DNA of 64,000 bases from the NCBI GenBank assembly GCA_044224905.1, contig JBGAJN010000002.1, positions 1,364,001 to 1,428,000 on the forward strand, in the 5' to 3' direction. The position numbers and the translations under genes were made by a program. Below, piece after piece: positions 25,537 through 33,700 of the stretch; the stretch's first letter is position 1, and each line of letters starts with the position of its first letter. The stretch comes from JBGAJN01 sp044224905. GTDB taxonomy: Bacteria; Verrucomicrobiota; Verrucomicrobiia; Limisphaerales; JBGAJN01. The notes beneath the pieces were generated by a model. That model was given only the letters and a program-made list of their open reading frames with translations, did no database searches and was not told where the DNA came from.

Positions 25537-25776
25537 TCAGTTTCTCTGCAAACCAGCCGAGTTGTTCGACACACGCTTTGACCGATACCGGTTTCCGTTG
25601 CCTCCTCCGTCGCCGTGCCGAGTTACGCATTGGAGGGCCGTCGTCGGCTGCGTTCTCGGTGTTCCCTCCGCGCCCTTCTTCCGACGTCTGGCTAGTCGAT
25701 CCCACGCCCACCCTATCAGCGGGGGCGACATCAGGATCAGCAAGGTCAATAGAATGGTGATCGTGTTGGTGTTCAT
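25537..25776 (-). CDS. Small membrane protein in the kdp leader region
   Basis: A 79-residue ORF starting MNTNTITILLTLLILMSPPL, then IGWAWDRLARRRKKG, i.e. one membrane helix followed by a basic stop-transfer segment and a polar, low-complexity tail (Arg, Asn, Gly-rich). No family recognised. The ATG at 25776 overlaps the stop of the universal-stress gene (ATGA) and the gene ends 20 bases before the next peptide, so it belongs to the same transcript. The tail looks unstructured; the helix is the most protein-like part. It could be a real accessory peptide or a fortuitous frame in the leader. Confidence 0.5.
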   Translation of the reverse strand: MNTNTITILLTLLILMSPPLIGWAWDRLARRRKKGAEGTPRTQPTTALQCVTRHGDGGGNGNRYRSKRVSNNSAGLQRN

Positions 25777-26276
25777 GCCGGATTTTGTTTGATGCTGCTT
25801 GTTTCTTGCGGTTCGCGGATCACGAGCACCGGGCATGGGGCTGAAGTCACCAGAGTTTCAACCGTCCGGCGGGAGAATATTCGGCAGAAGCGATTTGTTT
25901 TCCCTTTGCCAATAACAATCAGGTCGTGCGTGCGCGCTACGTCCGCGATCTCCTCGGCAGGGAGGCCTTCGCGGATCAAGGTGCGCACGCCGACCTGTTC
26001 TCTGGCTAAATCGATCGCCAGTTGGCCCAGCTTTGCCAGACCTTCAGTGCGAAGCTCCGATCGCAGCTTGTCGGCGTTCGCCGGGCCAACCGCCGGCGTG
26101 TGCATGTCCAAATCAACGACGTAGACCAGAGTGATCGTTGCGTTGTGCTGCTTGGCGAGTCGTGCAGCCTCTTGGAGCGCGCGGGTCGTGCAGGGGGAGA
26201 AATCTGTCGGAACGAGGATGTTCCGAATCTGAAGCGGTTGAACTTCGAGCGATGACGGCGCCTGCTCTCCCTCCAT
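25773..26276 (-). CDS. Universal stress protein family, next to kdp
   Basis: A 167-residue UspA-fold protein: QIRNILVPTDFSPCTTRALQ (first strand with the PTDFS turn), ATITLVYVVDLDM, LIVIGKGKTN and the end TSAPCPVLVIREPQE. The usual ATP-binding GxxG-(9 residues)-G(S/T) is degenerate here (GKGKTNRFCRIFSRRTVE), so nucleotide binding is doubtful. The ATG at 26276 gives MEGEQAPSSLEVQP; an upstream in-frame start at 26408 would cross the gap with sequence unlike the family. Overlap of its stop with the small membrane ORF suggests it is the first gene of the extended kdp operon. KdpD also holds a stress-protein domain, so potassium-related sensing is plausible. Confidence 0.85.
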   Translation of the reverse strand: MEGEQAPSSLEVQPLQIRNILVPTDFSPCTTRALQEAARLAKQHNATITLVYVVDLDMHTPAVGPANADKLRSELRTEGLAKLGQLAIDLAREQVGVRTLIREGLPAEEIADVARTHDLIVIGKGKTNRFCRIFSRRTVETLVTSAPCPVLVIREPQETSSIKQNPA

Positions 26277-26600
26277 AAGGACGCGGGGAAAGTCGTGTTT
26301 AACTTGGCGTGCACCGCAGCGCACCGGACATGACCCGTCGCGTCGCGAATCCCATTGACGATGTTCATAATCGATCTTCACGTCGCCAACCTGCAGCGAC
26401 TTCGTCACCTGGGGTAATCAATTGATGGGCGAAAGGTATCAAAAAATTATCAACACGCGTCTTTAGAACAGGGGCCAACTGAACGGCCTACAGGAGTGAG
26501 CAGGGAGACTCGGGATGGTTGGAAAAGTCTCCCCGCAGCAAAAGCGCTTTCTGCGCCTCTACCTCACGGGCAGAATCTAGCTCTGACAATTCACCTACCG
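26277..26600. other. Leader region upstream of the universal-stress/kdp genes
   Basis: A 324-base gap between a small membrane-anchored protein gene and the universal-stress gene, both on the minus strand. It likely contains the promoter for the extended kdp operon. It holds a predicted three-way-junction RNA (26473-26567) and an AT-rich patch around 26440-26455 (ATCAAAAAATTATCAAC on the plus strand) that might be a promoter core. I found no protein-like frame. Confidence 0.55.
26473..26567 (-). ncRNA. Candidate structured RNA (three-way junction) in the kdp leader
   Basis: Pairing read by eye. GTGAG (26496-26500) pairs with CTCAC (26563-26567) and encloses two hairpins: GGGAGACT/AGTCTCCC (26503-26510 with 26526-26533, 15-base loop) and GCGC/GCGC (26544-26547 with 26553-26556). 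A further hairpin, GGCC/GGCC (26473-26476 with 26485-26488), follows on the minus strand. The element lies 34 bases after the stop of the gene at 26601 and about 200 bases before the universal-stress start. It could be a leader (riboswitch or attenuator) or a 3' untranslated hairpin. No known class could be assigned. Confidence 0.4.
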
Positions 26601-27176
26601 CTATGGCGAGTAATCGACCTTGCCGCCCGCTTTGCGATAGTTCTCGTTCACGAGATCGAAACCTTTAAGCAAGAGATCTAGCTGCGACTGTGCTTTGGTG
26701 CAGGCTTCATCTGCTGCGGCGTAACGTGCCATGACGCCTTGGTAAGTTGAGTTTTTCAGATCGACACCCTTGTAAGTGCTGTGCAGTTGCGTTCTGGCGG
26801 ATTCCACGGTGCTGAGTTGGGCACGGGCCGAACGGACTGCCTGCAATTGCAATTTCACCAACTCTTCGGCTTTAGCAAGCGCCGCGCTGTCAACCTTCAC
26901 TGGAACCGGCGCCGAATCGGGCGCGGCGACCGCGGTGAGGTCTTCCTTTCTCTTTGCTAACGCGATCGTGCTCGAATTGCTGCCAATCCTCGGTGGAATA
27001 GGTGGGGGCGCTGGCTTTGAATTGTTCGCTGCGGCCGCCTGATTTTTTCGGTATAGATGATAGGTAGTGCCTCCATAAACCGAGGCTGCGAGTATCAATA
27101 AACCAAGTCCAATCAGATTATGTAGTTTGCGGTTTTGATGATGCCCTTGCTTGCGTACGAGACGTAACTTGCTCAT
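26601..27176 (-). CDS. Membrane-anchored protein of unknown function
   Basis: A 191-residue protein, not recognised. A basic N-terminus (MSKLRLVRKQGHHQNRKLHN) precedes one membrane helix (LIGLGLLILAASVYGGTTYH), then a Pro/Ser linker (PAPPPIPPRIGSN) and a helical C-terminal domain with long Ala/Leu/Glu/Lys stretches (for example AALAKAEELVKLQLQAVRSA) suggesting a coiled coil facing the periplasm. CAGGAGGATCAC before the ATG is a strong ribosome-binding site. It is divergent from the cobalamin adenosyltransferase gene and upstream of the kdp leader. Envelope scaffolding is possible, but nothing in the sequence shows a function. Confidence 0.65.
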   Translation of the reverse strand: MSKLRLVRKQGHHQNRKLHNLIGLGLLILAASVYGGTTYHLYRKNQAAAANNSKPAPPPIPPRIGSNSSTIALAKRKEDLTAVAAPDSAPVPVKVDSAALAKAEELVKLQLQAVRSARAQLSTVESARTQLHSTYKGVDLKNSTYQGVMARYAAADEACTKAQSQLDLLLKGFDLVNENYRKAGGKVDYSP

Positions 27177-27315
27177 GTGATCCTCCTGTGTGTTTGTTGT
27201 CGATTATCCCCATAAACAACAGGGCTACCCTATGGGGCGGGTTGGGTTCGCGCAATCGTTATTTTCTTCAAGTTTCCGTTGGGGGGCTCCGCCTCTACTT
27301 GGTAGCGTCCCGCGC

Positions 27316-27873
27316 ATGAGTATCGTCACGAAAAGCGGAGACAAAGGAACCACGGGGTTAATGTACAACCGCCGTGTGGCCAAAACGCATCCGCGCGTTG
27401 AGGCTTACGGCAGTGTGGACGAATTAAACACCGCGATTGGCATGGCGCGCGCAACTTCCCGTCACGGCTTTGTGAAGGATAACCTGCTCGCGATTCAGAA
27501 GGATCTTGTCGTGTTGATGGGTGAACTCGCCACGGGCGTGGAGGATTTACCGCGCTACGTGAAGGATGGTTTCTCTCTGGTGACCTCCGGCCTGACCGCG
27601 AAGCTCGATCATCTCGTGCGCGAAATCGAAGCGCAGAAGGTTTCGTTCAAGGGTTGGGCAACGCCGGGCGATTCGCTCGCTTCAGCTGCGCTCGACGTGG
27701 CGCGTACGACTTGCCGACGTGCGGAACGCCGCGTGGTCGCGCTGCAGGACGCCGATCAGCTGCACAACACCGAGATCGTCGTTTATTTGAATCGCCTCGC
27801 TGATCTGCTCTGGTTGTTTGCGCGTTGGGTGGAGACGGAGGAGCTTAAAGCTAATGGTGGGGTGATTGATTAA
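27316..27873 (+). CDS. Cob(I)alamin adenosyltransferase, PduO type
   Basis: A 185-residue ATP:cob(I)alamin adenosyltransferase that makes adenosylcobalamin from ATP and reduced cobalamin. The start MSIVTKSGDKGTTGLMYNRR has the conserved TKxGDxGxTxL loop. AYGSVDELNTAIGMARA, FVKDNLLAIQKDLVVLMGEL and the arginine-rich ARTTCRRAERRVVAL together with LNRLADLLWLFARW are typical of the three-helix-bundle PduO/MMAB family. The ATG at 27316 is chosen because the upstream in-frame extension has no family similarity. No cobalamin riboswitch was recognised upstream, and no B12 pathway genes are nearby. Confidence 0.93.
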   Translation: MSIVTKSGDKGTTGLMYNRRVAKTHPRVEAYGSVDELNTAIGMARATSRHGFVKDNLLAIQKDLVVLMGELATGVEDLPRYVKDGFSLVTSGLTAKLDHLVREIEAQKVSFKGWATPGDSLASAALDVARTTCRRAERRVVALQDADQLHNTEIVVYLNRLADLLWLFARWVETEELKANGGVID

Positions 27874-27934
27874 CGTGAGTCGAGGGTGACTTGGCAACGC
27901 CTTCATGCGTTCCCCGAGCGGGACGTTCGGGAAT

Positions 27935-28687
27935 TCATTCGCTACGGCGGAACGTGAGAAACATTTCGTCGCCGACGCGCTTCTGCCGGTGCAGTTGAAA
28001 CTGTCTGGCGTCCTTGAGGCGCGGTGCCGCTACGCCATCGGCGATTGTTGGTGCCGTGCGACCGCCCACGATCACTGGACAGATCGTGAGGTGCAGTTCA
28101 TCGACGAGGCCTTTACGAAAAAGGGCACTGTTCAATTCACTCCCGCCCTCGCACAAAAGCCGGCGCACGTCCCATTTCTTTCGCAGCCACCGCAAAGTCG
28201 CGGGCCAGTTGATCTCGGCTTTGCCGCAGACGCGCACTTCGTCGGCAAGTTCACGTAAGCGCGCGAGTTTTCCCGTGCTGATCCGTTCGGTGGTCAAGAT
28301 GATGACGGGCGAGAAACGTTCCTTGAAAATCTGTGCGTCTGGATTGATCGAGCCGGAACCGCTCACAACGATTCGGAGGTTGTATTCCGCGAGGCCGCGT
28401 CGCAATCGGGCGCGGCGAAATCTCGCGGGACCCGGACCGAGCGTGATTGGTCCACTGTTCACTGTTCGTGCGCCGGACATGACGGCGTCGGCAGTCGCGC
28501 GAAGTTCCAGGAGGTGATCATGATCGCGTTCCGTGCCGAAAGTGTTTACCGCACGATTGGCTGTGGCGATCTTTCCGTCGGCGGTCATGCCCATGTTCAC
28601 GAAGACGAATGGTCGCGAAGAGGTTTTGGGTTTCCGGGTTTGGCTGGGAGTTCTCACGTTTGTCGGCGGTGAGGTTGATTCGATCAT
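27935..28687 (-). CDS. RibD C-terminal-type (dihydrofolate-reductase-fold) reductase
   Basis: A 250-residue NADPH-dependent reductase resembling the C-terminal domain of RibD. Signatures: RPFVFVNMGMTADGKIATAN (substrate loop), DHDHLLELRATADAVMSGAR, VNSGPITLGPGP and LLCEGGSELNSALFRKGLVD with DELHLTICPVIVGG. In RibD this domain reduces the ribosyl ring of diaminohydroxypyrimidine phosphate; a stand-alone protein could complete riboflavin synthesis or act on another pterin. There is no deaminase half and no rib gene nearby, so the substrate is not fixed. It starts 13 bases after the queA stop on the same strand. Confidence 0.82.
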   Translation of the reverse strand: MIESTSPPTNVRTPSQTRKPKTSSRPFVFVNMGMTADGKIATANRAVNTFGTERDHDHLLELRATADAVMSGARTVNSGPITLGPGPARFRRARLRRGLAEYNLRIVVSGSGSINPDAQIFKERFSPVIILTTERISTGKLARLRELADEVRVCGKAEINWPATLRWLRKKWDVRRLLCEGGSELNSALFRKGLVDELHLTICPVIVGGRTAPTIADGVAAPRLKDARQFQLHRQKRVGDEMFLTFRRSE

Positions 28688-28700
28688 AGAATCTCGGAAC

Positions 28701-29774
28701 TCAAATGATTAGCATCGCATCCCCGTAGCTGAAGAAACGATAGCGCTCGCGGATCGCTTCGGCGTAGGCGCGCAGCATCAACTCTCGTCCGCCCATTTCG
28801 CCGGGCGCCGCGAAGGCGCTTACGAGCATCAGCAACGTCGATTCGGGGAGGTGAAAATTCGTCAGCAGCGCATCGACGACGCGAAAATGATACGGCGGGT
28901 AAATGAAAATATTTGTCCGTCCCATCATGGCGCAAATTCCGTCCGCTGCACGCGCCACGCTTTCCAAAACGCGCAGCGTCGTCGTTCCGACGGCAATCAC
29001 TCGGCCGCCGCGTTCGCGCGTATCGCGGATTAATTGCGCTGTGGCTTCGCTCAACTCGAACCGCTCCTCGTGCATGCGATGTTCCTCGAGCGTCTCGGCT
29101 TTGACGGGCGCGAACGTGCCCAATCCGACGTGCAACGTGACGAATGCAGTCTTCGTCCCTCGATTGCGAAGTTCCTCCAGCACCTCCGGGGTGAAATGCA
29201 AACCCGCGGTCGGCGCGGCAACTGACCCGGCGTTTTGCGCGTAAACCGTCTGATAGCGATCTGAGTCTTCTGCCTGATTGAAGCCGCTCGCGCGCGTGAT
29301 GTATGGCGGGAGGGGGATTTCGCCGAGGCGATGCAGTTCGTTGAAAATATTTTCCGTGCCCGAGAATCGCAGCCGGCAATGACCCTCGGCATTTTTCTCC
29401 AGAACCGTGGCGGAGATGCCGCACGGCTGTTGCTGGAGATCGTGGAAATCGATCGCGCTGCCGGTGCGAACGCGTTTTCCTGGGCGCAGCATCACCCACC
29501 AATCGTTCACGCTGTTCTCTTCGACGAGCAACACTTCCACGGCGCCACCGCTGGTCGGGCGGACCGCTCGCAGGCGGGCGGGGATGACTTTCGAATCATT
29601 GAAGACCAGCAAATCTTCTGGGCGCAGGTAGTCCAAGACATCGCGAAACTTCCGATGGGTGAGTTGTCCTGCCGGTCGCTGAAAAACGAGTAGCCGCGAT
29701 TGGTCGCGTTGCGCTGCGGGCGCTTGGGCGATCAACTCGGAAGGCAGTTCGTAATGGAAATCGGCGGTCCGCAC
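28701..29774 (-). CDS. queA: S-adenosylmethionine:tRNA ribosyltransferase-isomerase
   Basis: A 357-residue enzyme that transfers the ribosyl part of S-adenosylmethionine to preQ1-tRNA in queuosine synthesis. It reads FHYELPSELIAQAPAAQRDQ, the signature start, then DLLVFNDSKVIPARL, GGAVEVLLVE, PPYITRASGFNQAEDSDRYQ, TVYAQNAGSVAAPTAGLHF and HEERFELSEATAQLI, all typical of QueA. The start is GTG at 29774. The RibD-type gene follows 13 bases after its stop, and no other queuosine gene is in the window. Confidence 0.95.
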   Translation of the reverse strand: MRTADFHYELPSELIAQAPAAQRDQSRLLVFQRPAGQLTHRKFRDVLDYLRPEDLLVFNDSKVIPARLRAVRPTSGGAVEVLLVEENSVNDWWVMLRPGKRVRTGSAIDFHDLQQQPCGISATVLEKNAEGHCRLRFSGTENIFNELHRLGEIPLPPYITRASGFNQAEDSDRYQTVYAQNAGSVAAPTAGLHFTPEVLEELRNRGTKTAFVTLHVGLGTFAPVKAETLEEHRMHEERFELSEATAQLIRDTRERGGRVIAVGTTTLRVLESVARAADGICAMMGRTNIFIYPPYHFRVVDALLTNFHLPESTLLMLVSAFAAPGEMGGRELMLRAYAEAIRERYRFFSYGDAMLII

Positions 29775-29990
29775 GCCGTGGTTCTACCGGATTACGCGCC
29801 TAGGCGAAGCTTCAATTTCTCGACTCGAGGGGACGCGGGGCGAACTAAGCTTTGAACTGGCTCGCGGTTCGGGCACTGCCGCTCGGGGGGAGACTCGCCC
29901 ACAGAACCTGATCTGTACTTCAGGGATGGCGTTGACGCGGCCCACCCGGCAATGCGGGACGAAGTCGGAACGTGATGAGCGGTCTTTCGG

Positions 29991-30299
29991 ATGGTGCTGC
30001 ATGCGCATTGCTGCCGCTACGATTTGTTGCGATTCAGCTGCGTTCGTTTCAAACGCTCTGATAGGCTGTCGTTGTTGAAAACATTAAAAGCGAAAAGCCG
30101 GATTCCCTTGGCAGCGTTTGAGACCGGGCAGATTTGGAAGTTGGGAGACTCGAATTTGCACATCGGAATGATCGGAAAAACGTTGGTTCACTACAAACAC
30201 TTCAAAGTTGCGGCGAAGCGGGCACCCGTTTCGCTTTGCAATAAATTGGTGTTGGAGCGTTACCTCGCCGACAACAACGCAGTGTTAGTTTCCGCCTGA
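29991..30299 (+). CDS. Short unknown protein
   Basis: Up to 102 residues. The C-terminal 70 residues are the protein-like part: PLAAFETGQIWKLGDSNLHI, GMIGKTLVHYKHFKVAAKRA and VLERYLADNNAVLVS. The pattern F-GQIW-L-S-L-I--IGKTLVHY resembles a small conserved family I have seen in Verrucomicrobiota, but I cannot name it or its function. The ATG at 29991 gives a poor N-terminus; TTG codons at 30072 or 30075 may be the true start. It stands alone between queA and the protease gene with large gaps on both sides, so it may be a stand-alone gene. Confidence 0.45.
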   Translation: MVLHAHCCRYDLLRFSCVRFKRSDRLSLLKTLKAKSRIPLAAFETGQIWKLGDSNLHIGMIGKTLVHYKHFKVAAKRAPVSLCNKLVLERYLADNNAVLVSA

Positions 30300-30786
30300 T
30301 CGGTGTATATGCCTCCGGTGACGTAGGGGTGTTTCGTTGCCATCGAGGCCCCTAAAGTTGGAGCGGCTTCATATTACTCGTAGCCATTTCCAACGGGAGC
30401 TGGGTGGCGCGCGGCAGCGGCCGGTCAGAGAATGAGCGATGTAGCAATGTGTCCCGCGCTACTGCGCGTTGGGTCGTGGCGAGAATTGGCCAGCAGACTT
30501 CGCTGCCACAGAGGTTTAGGTTGCTCCTCTTTGGATCCTCCTGAATACCCCTCCAAATGCCATATATAAACTGCTGGCGAGCTCGCGGTTTACTTGGTTC
30601 GCGCGCCGATTCGAATTGTTGAGAAACCCAGCTCGAGCTGGTGCCGAAATCCCGGCCTTTCCCTTGACAGTTTCTGGTGCTCCCTTTTGATTACCGAGTG
30701 TCAAATCGCCGCTACCTGCAGCCAACTGGCTTGTTTGTGTATTTAAGTTGCAGGCCATTCGGGCCGATCAACCTCGAAAGTATCTG
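30300..30786. other. Non-coding region upstream of the M36-type protease gene
   Basis: A 487-base gap. A sigma-70-like TTGACA is at 30664-30669, about 120 bases before the protease ATG, but the expected -10 region about 17 bases further is poor (TTGATT). A short GC-rich stem (TAGGGG to CCCCTA, near 30326-30355) is also visible. No gene, tRNA or long repeat was found; the region may hold long-range promoter elements of the secreted protease. Confidence 0.45.
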
Positions 30787-33700
30787 ATGCGTAATCTCAC
30801 CGCCAGCCGTTGGTTGTGGCTCGCGACTTGGCTGGTGGTCGTTCCAGCCGCCTTAGGCTTTAGGGAGCCTGAGTATGAAGCGATTGGCAACTTCGATGCG
30901 AGAACCAAGGGGAAACCCTCTGTCATTGCAAGCGAGCAGCGTGCTGCGGCGGACATTCTTCGCCGGCAAGTGCCTGGCGTGCAGGTTCATTTCGATGACG
31001 TGAGGGGCTTGGCCCGGCACGTTCACTCCACCACCAGTTTTCTCACTGGGCCGCGTAGCTCCGGCAAGTCGGTAAAAGCTGCGGCAGCTGCGGCGATCAA
31101 CCAGGATGATCCCCATCGACCGACCAAGGTGTTTCTCGATTCGCATCCTGAGATATTCGGGCACGGGTCTGAGGTGTTGCGCGGCACGCGACTCGAACGG
31201 GATTACACCACCCGACACAACGGACTTCGTACTGCAGTCTGGCAACAGCACATCGATGGCATTCCGGTCTTCGAAGGGGTGATGGTTAGTCACACGACGA
31301 CCAACGGCGAACTGGTGGCAATCTCCAGCCAGGTGGTTCCTGATGCGGTCGATATCGCTGATCGAAGTCTGCCCAATCGAGCCGCCTTCTTGACGACTCC
31401 GACGATTTCGCTGTCGCGCGCTGTGGAACTTGCCGGGGCCAACATCGGCGATCTGGTGGATAAGTCCACGCTCGTATTAAAGGAGCGTGTGGGTAAAGGG
31501 CCGGCGGCACGGCACACCATGCGCGGCGGGAATATGCGGGGGCCGAGCGATGCGAAGTTGGTTTGGCTCCCGACCGGGAAAGGGGCCTTGCGGCTCTGCT
31601 GGGAGGTGGTCATGACCAAACGCAGTAGTGGCGAAGCGTTTCGTATCCTGGTCGACGCTGCTTCGGGCGAAGTTTGGGTGCGTCACTGCATGACGGCATA
31701 TCTTACCGACGCGACATTTCGCGTTTACACCGGAGAGAGCCCATCGCCGTTTTCGCCGGGAAGTGCGACGCCGAGTTCCTATCAACCGCCCGTCACCAAT
31801 CGCGAACTTGTTTCCATGTTGGCAGTGATTAATACCAACGCTTCTCCGAACGGTTGGATTGACGATGGGGTCTTCGAAACGGTCGGCAACAATGTGGATG
31901 CGCATCTGGACCGCGACGGTAACGACGCTCCTGATTTGCCCCGACCAACCGCCACCAATCGAGTGTTCGATTTCCCGCAGAATTTTTCGTTGTCTCCAAC
32001 CGAGACAAACAACCAGTCATCGGCGGTCGTCCAGTTGTTCTACTGGTGCAACTGGGTCCATGATCGACTGTACGAATTGGGTTTCACGGAAACCGCCGGT
32101 AATTTCCAGTCGAATAATTTTGGCCGCGGCGGATTCGGAAACGACGCGTTGCAAGCTGACGCGCAGGATTATCCCGGCTTCAACAACGCGAATTTCACCA
32201 CCTTCGCTGATGGCACGGCGCCGCGAATGCAGATGTATTTGTTCAGCGGGCCATTTCCGCCGCGTGATGGGGACATCGATGCGGAAATTGTGATCCATGA
32301 ATACATCCACGGATTGACTGGGCGTCGGGTCGGGAATGGTGTGTCAATCAGCGCGAAGCAGACGCAAGGGCTGGGGGAGGGGTGGTCTGATTTTTACGCG
32401 CTGGCACTGCTCGCACAACCCGACGCTTCTGTGGGTGGAAACTATCCCATGGCGGCGTATATCTCCTATCTCTTCGGCGGAACTCTTACCCAGAACTATT
32501 ATTACGGGATTCGTCGCTATCCGTATTCGACTAACCTTCTGGTCAATCCTTTGACTCTAAAAGACATTGACCCGATTCACGCGGATTCGCACGTCGGGGT
32601 TCCTCGCAGTCCGGCTCTGGGAAACAGCGCCACAGAAGTTCATAACATGGGCGAGGTGTGGTGTGTGACGCTTTGGGATGCCCGTGCGAATTTGATCAAC
32701 AAGCTCGGTCACAGCGCCGGCAACCAACTCATTCTTCAACTGGTAACCGACGCCTTGAGCCTTTCGCCGGCGAATCCGACGTACTTGGAGGCTCGCGACG
32801 CGATCATCGAGGCCGATCTAATCAACAATGCCGGTGCGAATTACAAGGAACTCTGGTCTGCCTTTGCCAAGCGTGGCATGGGCGCCAGCGCGACCATTCC
32901 TCCGAACAGTACGACTATTGGCGTGCAGGAGGCGTTTGATATGCCGGATGACCTGCGAATTACTCCGAACAGCGGGTTGACGTCCAGCGGAGTCGTCGGT
33001 GGTCCATTTTATCCAGGCGCGAAGAGTTACATGCTCACCAATTTTGGGACGAACACGATTTCGTGGACCGTCGGTAAAACGGACAACTGGCTAGCAATCG
33101 TTTTAACCAACGGCGTTTTGCCGCCGGCGGCTACCACCAATGTTTTGATATCATTGAAACCCGACACGTTGGCTCTCCCTGCTGGCGTGTACACGAATGT
33201 TGTCGTGTTCACCAACATCTCCAACGGCGCAACGCAAAGTCGGGAATTTATTCTTGCGGTGGGACAGCCAGATTACTTCACGGAATTCTTTGATGCGTTG
33301 GACAATGACCTTTCTTTTCAGTCATTTACCTTCACGCCGGATGGCTCGGGTAGTTTTTACAATGCGTGTAGACAGGTCGCCAGTTCCTTCCCGGTCGATC
33401 CGACGGGAGCTATTCCGCTTTCGCTTACCGATGATTCGTACACCTTCATCACTGTGACTAACGGTTCGCACGTTTCCCTGTACGGAACGAATTACGGCGG
33501 ATTTTATATTGGCAGCAATGGCTATCTAACGTTCGACACAGGGGACAATCAATATTACGAGACCCTTGCGAATCACTTCAATCGAGTGCGCGTATCCGGG
33601 CTTTTTCTTGATCAATTTCCGGATGCGGTCTCGATCATTTCGTGGAAACAATTGTCCGATCGAGTTGCCGTGACTTGGCAGAATATCCCCGAATTTAACA

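Noticed and set aside
26277..26408. N-terminal extension of the universal-stress protein to a start at 26408
   Set aside because: The extra 44 residues match nothing in the family and cross the leader region; the ATG at 26276 gives the standard start.
26440..26600. Possible lysine riboswitch (GAGGTAGAGGCGC on the minus strand)
   Set aside because: Only the first 13 bases resemble the L-box. The remaining core elements and its length are absent and the downstream genes concern potassium, so I list it only as an unnamed structured RNA.
29784..30008. Possible broken gene or RNA between queA and the short ORF
   Set aside because: No frame shows a family pattern and no tRNA-like or terminator-like fold could be found by eye.
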